From Humitalea sp038249305 (lineage in GTDB: Bacteria; Pseudomonadota; Alphaproteobacteria; Acetobacterales; Acetobacteraceae), in assembly GCA_038249305.1 (NCBI GenBank), contig JBBRWI010000215.1:1-6433 (forward strand): a stretch of DNA of 6,433 nt, read 5' to 3'. The translations under genes and the position numbers were made by a program. This document shows positions 6,300-6,433 of this stretch, one piece after another (position 1 is the first letter of the stretch; each line of letters starts with the position of its first letter). The notes beneath the pieces were generated by a model, which was given only the letters and a program-made list of their open reading frames with translations, was not told where the DNA came from and searched no databases.

Positions 6300-6433
6300 G
6301 CCGGCGTGACCTCACCGCCCCAGCGAATGGCGGACGGTCGGGCGGATGAGGTGCGGGGCCTGCCGAAGGCGTACCCAACCCAACTGGCGAGCCTGAAATC
6401 TTCGACGGCAAGGCGACGGGCAGCAACCTTCCC
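6300..6433. other. Unassigned right edge
   Basis: On the + strand, a frame from GTG 6306 (also ATG 6327) stays open to the window end. It encodes a polar, Arg-rich start with no hydrophobic segment in 42 residues. On the - strand, a frame open from the window edge ends at TAA 6298-6296, overlapping the corC stop; its last residues include FRLASWVGYAFGRPRTSS. Codon third-position GC is similar in both, so neither is favoured. I recognise neither product. The usual lnt start is not evident, and no T-tract terminator is seen. Confidence 0.35.

Overview
The window is high-GC DNA with alphaproteobacterial gene order. It is most likely from a Rhodospirillales or Acetobacteraceae relative; the taxon is inferred from gene order, codon bias and a recalled IS701 resemblance, not from a search. 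It falls into two unlike halves.

The left part (1 to about 1174) is genomic debris. A forward IS701-type transposase enters from outside the window, keeps the second and third catalytic acidic residues, is frameshifted near 594-612 and stops matching its family near 668. Directly against it lies a reverse-strand gene for a Bug/TctC-type periplasmic solute-binding protein. That gene has an in-frame TGA near its start, a frameshift near 716-728 and no C-terminal half. The two broken genes meet at about 664-670, a deletion or rearrangement junction. A 153-base gap (1175-1327), holding a 7-bp-stem hairpin, separates this debris from the next gene.

The right part (1328-6299) is a conserved housekeeping block, all on the + strand: plsC-like acyltransferase, then after a 215-base gap miaB, phoH, ybeY and corC. 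The last four overlap end to end (TTGA, 17 bases, ATGA), which indicates one translationally coupled operon. MiaB makes ms2i6A37 in tRNA, PhoH is a P-loop ATPase linked to RNA metabolism, YbeY acts in 16S rRNA maturation and ribosome quality control, and CorC is a cytosolic CBS-pair protein linked to ion transport or envelope function. The acyltransferase makes phosphatidic acid or a related lipid. In many alphaproteobacteria the cluster continues into lnt; the last 134 bases here do not show a recognisable lnt start.

I see no CRISPR array, RNA gene, defence system or plainly novel system. The points worth a second look are the double-pseudogene junction, the TTG start of phoH, the hairpin before plsC, and the unassigned right edge.
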